Source: Cylicocyclus nassatus (taxonomy: Eukaryota > Nematoda > Chromadorea > Rhabditida > Strongylidae). From it: 64,000 bases of DNA. The notes beneath the pieces were generated by a model. The model was not told the DNA's origin and made no database searches. It worked only from the letters and a program-made list of their open reading frames with translations. The position numbers and the translations under genes were made by a program. This document shows positions 59,902 to 64,000 of this stretch, one piece after another (position 1 is the first letter of the stretch; each line of letters opens with the position of its first letter). Location: positions 23,909,676 to 23,973,675 of the forward strand of contig CATQJL010000316.1 in the NCBI GenBank assembly GCA_958299035.1. Direction: 5' to 3'.

Positions 59902-60462
59902 GTATAGAAATGGTTTGAGTGCGAATCATTTTCAATTGTCTGGCAACATTATGAGGTTCGTTGGCGACTGGTTGACACATTGACGACCGCTTGACACACA
60001 TGGTGCGTCAAGCAATGGCTACCGCGTGGGACCGTTTGACACACCATGTGTGTCAAGGCTTGAATTTAGTTAAAATTACTACTATCCTGGGATGAACTCA
60101 CTCCACAAGCTTCTTTTTGCACTGAATATAAAGAAGACTTCTACTCTCTCCGTCTGCATCTCAGATCTTTTGTAGGTGCACTGTAGATGGTACTATGCAT
60201 AATTATAGTTGAAAAATATGGGCTGGTCCGTCAAAGGCCTTGGTCCCAGAAGGCAGACAACCAAAAATCGGCATGGTCGTCAATGTGTTAATCAGGCTGC
60301 GGGCAGCAGGGCTGCTGCAGTATCTCAAAGCAGTGCTAATTTGTAAATGTCAGGACAGTCTTAGCTGCCCGCTTTGCTTGTGCATCTCTCTCAGCTATAA
60401 TTCACTTCAGCAGTTGGTACCTACTATTCTTCATATTCATCCGTCATACTACACCCAAAGAG

Positions 60463-60627
60463 ATTTGTGATAAATACAATCCACCGATTGGAGACACATC
60501 GGACTACAAGAAACTTGCACAGTTATTCAAAGAACGCATGTACGACAAAGTGAATCCATCTATTTTGTTCGAAATTGATTTGGAAAAACACTACTTGTTG
60601 GATCTTTTACTTTCTTCTAATTTGCAG
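60463..60627 (+). CDS. candidate exon, possibly of the N-terminal lobe of a second M13 gene
   Basis: Open frame ICDKYNPPIGDTSDYKKLAQ then LFKERMYDK and NPSILFEIDLEKHYLLDLLL. In M13 proteins a cysteine-bearing helix is followed by a variable loop and then an LF-x-x-D segment, which this could represent. TTCTTCTAATTTGCAG at 60612-60627 is a strong acceptor, so the real exon may instead stop at GTGAAT near 60549 and restart at 60628. The continuation is broken by the TIR element at 60641. Confidence 0.35.
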
Positions 60628-60640
60628 GGTCTCATACTAA

Positions 60641-61408
60641 GCTCAGGGCCCGGCACGGATTGTCTGGAAGCAGGGTGGACTTCGTTTTTGGAGCAAAAAG
60701 CAAAGGAGACATCGTTTTCGACGAGTTGAGGCCGAGCACCAAGAATAAGCGCCATTTAGTCGAACATGAGCTTTTCGGACAGGTTATCACACGCTTGACA
60801 TGCTCTATCGTGCACGACGAAAAGTGCGCACGATTTGAAAGCAAAGCTAAAAAAAAAACAAATTGCTCGTTTACAGCGCACACAGAATCCTATGACACCA
60901 AAATGAAACTGTATACATAGAATATTATTAGCAAAAGAATTATGCAAGAAGATTTGAAAACTTATGTAAAGTATTACCTTTTCCGAAATTAGTCCGTCTT
61001 CAGACGGTCATAATCCAAAATTTATGTGAAGTGAAAGAAATATATGCTCAAGACGATCTAAGATCGTCTTAAGCATATATTTCTTTCACTTCACATAAAT
61101 TTTGGATTATTCTATCAGAAACGGATTGCATTTTCATACCGTTGCCTTTCCTTTGTTTCTTGCCTCACTTTCTTCATGAATCGCTTTGTTAAATATCGCG
61201 TTCCAATGCCAAACTCTTGAGCATGCGTAGTCATCAGCTCCAATTTCATTTTCACTCTTACCTCACATTTTTTCCTTCAGATTAGTAAATTTTTCTTGTT
61301 TTCATCTTTTTTTAAGTAGGCAGGTCAAGGAGATCTTCGTTAAATTTCCGAAAGCCAGGGGAGACTTCGTTTTCAAAAAACCCTAGATACCGACTGCCGG
61401 GCCCTGAC
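60641..61408. mobile_element. TIR element (CTCAGGGCCCGGCA ends)
   Basis: GCTCAGGGCCCGGCACGGAT on the left, TGCCGGGCCCTGAC on the right, CTAA at both flanks. It contains the long hairpin at 61010-61110. The ORF at 60660-60920 is not recognised as a transposase. Confidence 0.7.
61010..61110. repeat. 50-bp-arm near-perfect hairpin
   Basis: ATAATCCAAAATTTATGTGA...GCTCAAGACGATCT pairs with the following sequence up to ATTTTGGATTAT with a single mismatch and essentially no loop. It lies inside the element at 60641-61408. Confidence 0.95.
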
Positions 61409-61549
61409 TAAGCCGAAGCGTATGACCCACTTTTCCGTTTTCAATTTTTTTTCATTTTCCTTTTTTATTTTGAGTGCAAGATAAAGTAAACAGCTAAACT
61501 TTTACGCACGAAGAAGGTAATGTGCCAATTAAGCAGAATAAACCACATA

Positions 61550-62234
61550 CAGAATGCCCCAAAAAATGTACTTACTGTTTGATTGTAAATAACTCTCTTG
61601 TAATGAAGTGTTTCGGGAAGCTTTAGGTAGATACCATTTTGTAGAGCCAGTTTCAACTTAGATTTACAGTATAGAGAGAATCACCGACCGCTCATTCTTA
61701 CTGTAGGATTACGGTAGAAACTTTGACGATGGTTTTGAGCCATGGAAGGCCATAATTTGCCCCAGAAAGGAATCAAAACAACCTGAAAACTCTTACGCTG
61801 GGCTAATTAGAGTTGCCGGTTTTAAATGTGAAGTTTGCAACTTTTCGTAATGTTTCATAAAAAAATTATGCGAGGTAAGCAGTAACGGCCGTTTTTTGAA
61901 TGTTCCTGAAAAGTTCAACTACAACGTTTGGAAAGCTTCGCAACCCTGTAAAAAGTTGCATATTGAACTCAGCGGCCATGAAAACCCTATTACACAAGTT
62001 TCCACATTTTTTGAAATTTTTGAAACGGCCGGTTTTTTCAAAGTGACACCATATGCTTAAAGTTTCTACCGTAATCCTACAGCAATGAGGAAAGATAGAT
62101 TGGTGATTCGCTCTATACTGTAAATCCAAGTTGAACCTCGCTTTACAAAATGGTACCTAAAACTTTCCGAAGCACTTCATTACAAGGGAGTTATTTACAA
62201 TCAAACAGTGAGTACATTTTTCGTGATATCCTTT
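61550..62234. mobile_element. mariner-type MITE (CAGAATGCCCC ends), copy 2
   Basis: TA on both sides (61548-61549, 62235-62236). ACTGTTTGATTGTAAATAAC and its mirror, then ACTCTCTTGTAATGAAGTG. Colinear with 15597-16261 at the ends. Confidence 0.85.
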
Positions 62235-62236
62235 GT

Positions 62237-63003
62237 ATCAAACCTGTTTTGCTAAGAAAGCTCTGAGAATATTTAAAACATGCTTATTTATGAGCGGAGA
62301 ACTAATAGTAAAACTGTGTAAGCCTCCGCGAAGCAGAAGTGATGGTAAGATATACTCATTATTAACGATGTTCTGCCATACATCACTGCTCCACTCAAGC
62401 GCGCGAAAGATCGTTCTGTACCGCTATTCCGTCTGGATTTTCGTTTATGTTTTACGTTATTTTTTTACGTTCATGTGCTCTCATAGGAAAATTTCCCGCA
62501 AATAAGGCAGTTTGCAAGCAGTAATTAGGCCACATCTGCTGAAGTACATCTCAGATTGAACCTTGAGTAAAACGGCTTTCCTGATTAGTTATGCCTTCGA
62601 AATAAAAAGATTAGTCACAACACTCTGCTCCAAAATCATGAAATCTAGACTTCATTCCTAAGTAAGTTGACTAAAAGTGCTAAAGTTGCGTCGACGATGC
62701 CCGCACATGAAATTCAAAAGCGAGCTGCGCGTTAAAAAAAGTACTTGCTGAAAAGAGTTTGCTGATTTCTAGAACACATATTAAGCGAAAATACGTTCGA
62801 TTTGCAGAGCTACTTCCTAATAATTAGTGCCTTCTGGACTTGGATGATGCAGAAATTCCTCTGAAAACACTAATTAAGTGTAATGTAACTTATTGTTAGA
62901 AACATTTGTCTCATTCAAAGCTCAAAGTTCAGTCCGTTTTTTTAGTGGTCAAATGTAAAAACAATCTTCTCGAGAAATAGTTTCTCGATTTTTGAAATAA
63001 CAG
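62237..63003. other. unassigned stretch before an M13 exon
   Basis: A remnant of the hairpin-ended TIR (62325-62343). The last bases, TTTTTGAAATAACAG, form the acceptor or 5' leader for the exon at 63004. Confidence 0.5.
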
Positions 63004-63157
63004 ATGTCATCTATTGAAAATGACTTAAACACGTCTATTGAGGCGCATCCGTGTGATAATTTCTATCAGTTCGCATGCGGGACATACAACGTGAAAGCAA
63101 CATTGAAGGACGTTGTGAGGACCAAACTTGCCGCTAAAGAAAAAGAAAGTATCGTAG
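63004..63157 (+). CDS. neprilysin-like (M13) metalloprotease, N-terminal exon (CDNFYQFACG)
   Basis: The frame reads MSSIENDLNTSIEAHP, CDNFYQFACGTYNVKA, then VVRTKLAAKEKESIV. CDNFYQFACG is the hallmark of the M13 N-terminal domain (C-D/T-D/N-F-Y/F-x-(Y/F)-ACG), whose cysteines form disulphides in the ectodomain. The exon follows AATAACAG, so the ATG may be internal and an upstream exon with the membrane anchor is likely. It ends at GTATGT (63158) or at GTAGGT (63154). Because this piece belongs before the exons seen at 8342-44782, it must be another family member or a separate copy. Confidence 0.8.
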
Positions 63158-63351
63158 GTATGTATGCCTATCCTTTGTTCCTAACTCTAAGTAAGCCTCA
63201 GAAAATGTAGGGAGGTATCTTTGCCTCCACGGTCTACGTTGGGCGGAGCATTTGCAGACATCTGAACACGTTGTTGAACTTATTAACATCTACTGCAAGG
63301 GATTGTTTTTTGTAACCTCCCTCTACCAACTTTGCCATTGACAACAGCATA

Positions 63352-63530
63352 TATACCATTTGATTGAACTGGCTTGGCTTTGGGAAGGCGGGGCTTCGTG
63401 ACCTAATTAAGGCTAGCTAATGATTAGAGGGCACTCGCGAGAGACGCAGGCGCGTCGCAGGCGCGAACGGCCTTGACTAGGTCACAAAGCCTCGCCTTCC
63501 CGAAGCCAAGCCAGTTGAATCAAAGGTTAT
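63352..63530. mobile_element. MITE with TAACCTTTGATTCAACT ends, copy 2
   Basis: ATACCATTTGATTGAACTGG and its mirror ending CAAAGGTTAT. Arms continue through CTTGGCTTTGGGAAGGCGGG. Same family as 7819-7998. Confidence 0.8.
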
Positions 63531-64000
63531 GGCAGTCCAGGGAGTACAAAGAACCATATTTGCAGCAGAGTTTTGACATCACCAACGCGTTCAGATGTTT
63601 GCAAATGCACCACCGAACGTACACTTGGGAGACGACGATAAAAATCTATTCTGGTACTGAGATACTCGAGTACGCTTTGCGCACTTTGCTTAGACAAGCT
63701 TGATCGTGTGGAAAACAAGTTCAGACTTGTGATTTACCACAATCAGAATTATTTACCACGTGGAACCAATAAAAACTGGTTCAAGCTTGTTAAGACAATA
63801 TGTGAAAAGCATATTTTGGTTTCTTAGTCTTAAAATAGACAAAACTTGTCTGTAACATCTCAGCATATTTTCGGGTCATTTGTAACTTACCCCAATTTCA
63901 ACGCGTAGAAGGTGCACCTTTTTTGAGTCTTTAAACTAGCATCTCAATTGCGTCAATGTATTTCTTGAAACGATCCTTATGTCGCACTCTTTTAAGTATT
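63531..64000. other. unassigned end of window
   Basis: An open stretch at 63532-63703 has no recognised family. It may be intron of the gene starting at 63004. Confidence 0.4.

Noticed and set aside
60660..60920. 86-codon ORF with HELFGQ, considered for a zinc site
   Set aside because: The HExxH pattern is not present, and the ORF lies within a TIR element.

Overview
The window looks like a piece of a repeat-choked nematode genome, most likely a clade V strongylid (hookworm-type) worm. The evidence is short phase-matched exons with GTAAG-type donors and TTTCAG-type acceptors (one intron is only 44 bp), neprilysin-like (M13) peptidase exons, RTE and Penelope-like retroelements, mariner-type elements, Helitrons and many MITEs. 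The organism is an inference; no species-diagnostic locus is present.

The main host gene is an M13 metalloprotease on the plus strand. Its exons lie at 8342-8528, 20108-20178 (HEMMH zinc site), 22677-22792, 22876-22960 (third zinc ligand, ENFAD), 44284-44366, 44550-44629 and probably 44674-44782. Its introns reach 12-21 kb because they are filled with transposons. The N-terminal lobe would lie before base 1. Further M13-like sequence at 59832-60627 (weak) and a clear N-terminal exon with CDNFYQFACG at 63004 suggest a second family member downstream. Other host remnants are a two-helix, GPCR-like exon on the minus strand (7493-7818) and a decayed but intron-containing DHX15/Prp43-type DEAH helicase pseudogene on the minus strand (36005-39847).

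The rest is layered mobile DNA. Region 0.7-4.5 kb: RTE relic split by a MITE, then a TIR element carrying a tRNA-like Pol III unit. Region 5-12.5 kb: TTAA-flanked element, mariner, and a 2.6 kb palindrome (family P) with a nested TTA-flanked MITE. Region 12.5-24.4 kb: Helitron, mariner-type MITE, and two more copies of the TIR family seen at 0.9 kb. Region 24.5-31.7 kb: AT-rich array and a second, larger P palindrome interrupted by a mariner and by a Penelope-like element with hammerhead-like motifs. Region 32.6-43.6 kb: Helitrons, foldbacks and the split helicase pseudogene. Region 45-64 kb: mariner, several MITEs, a second RTE relic, a second copy of the tRNA-like TIR element, a Helitron with two nested MITEs, and the M13 exons at the end.

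Nested insertions give a relative chronology at several loci. Boundaries of transposons with visible TSDs are accurate to a few bases; those of old foldbacks and relics are approximate. No autonomous, intact transposase, Rep/helicase or reverse transcriptase is visible in the window.
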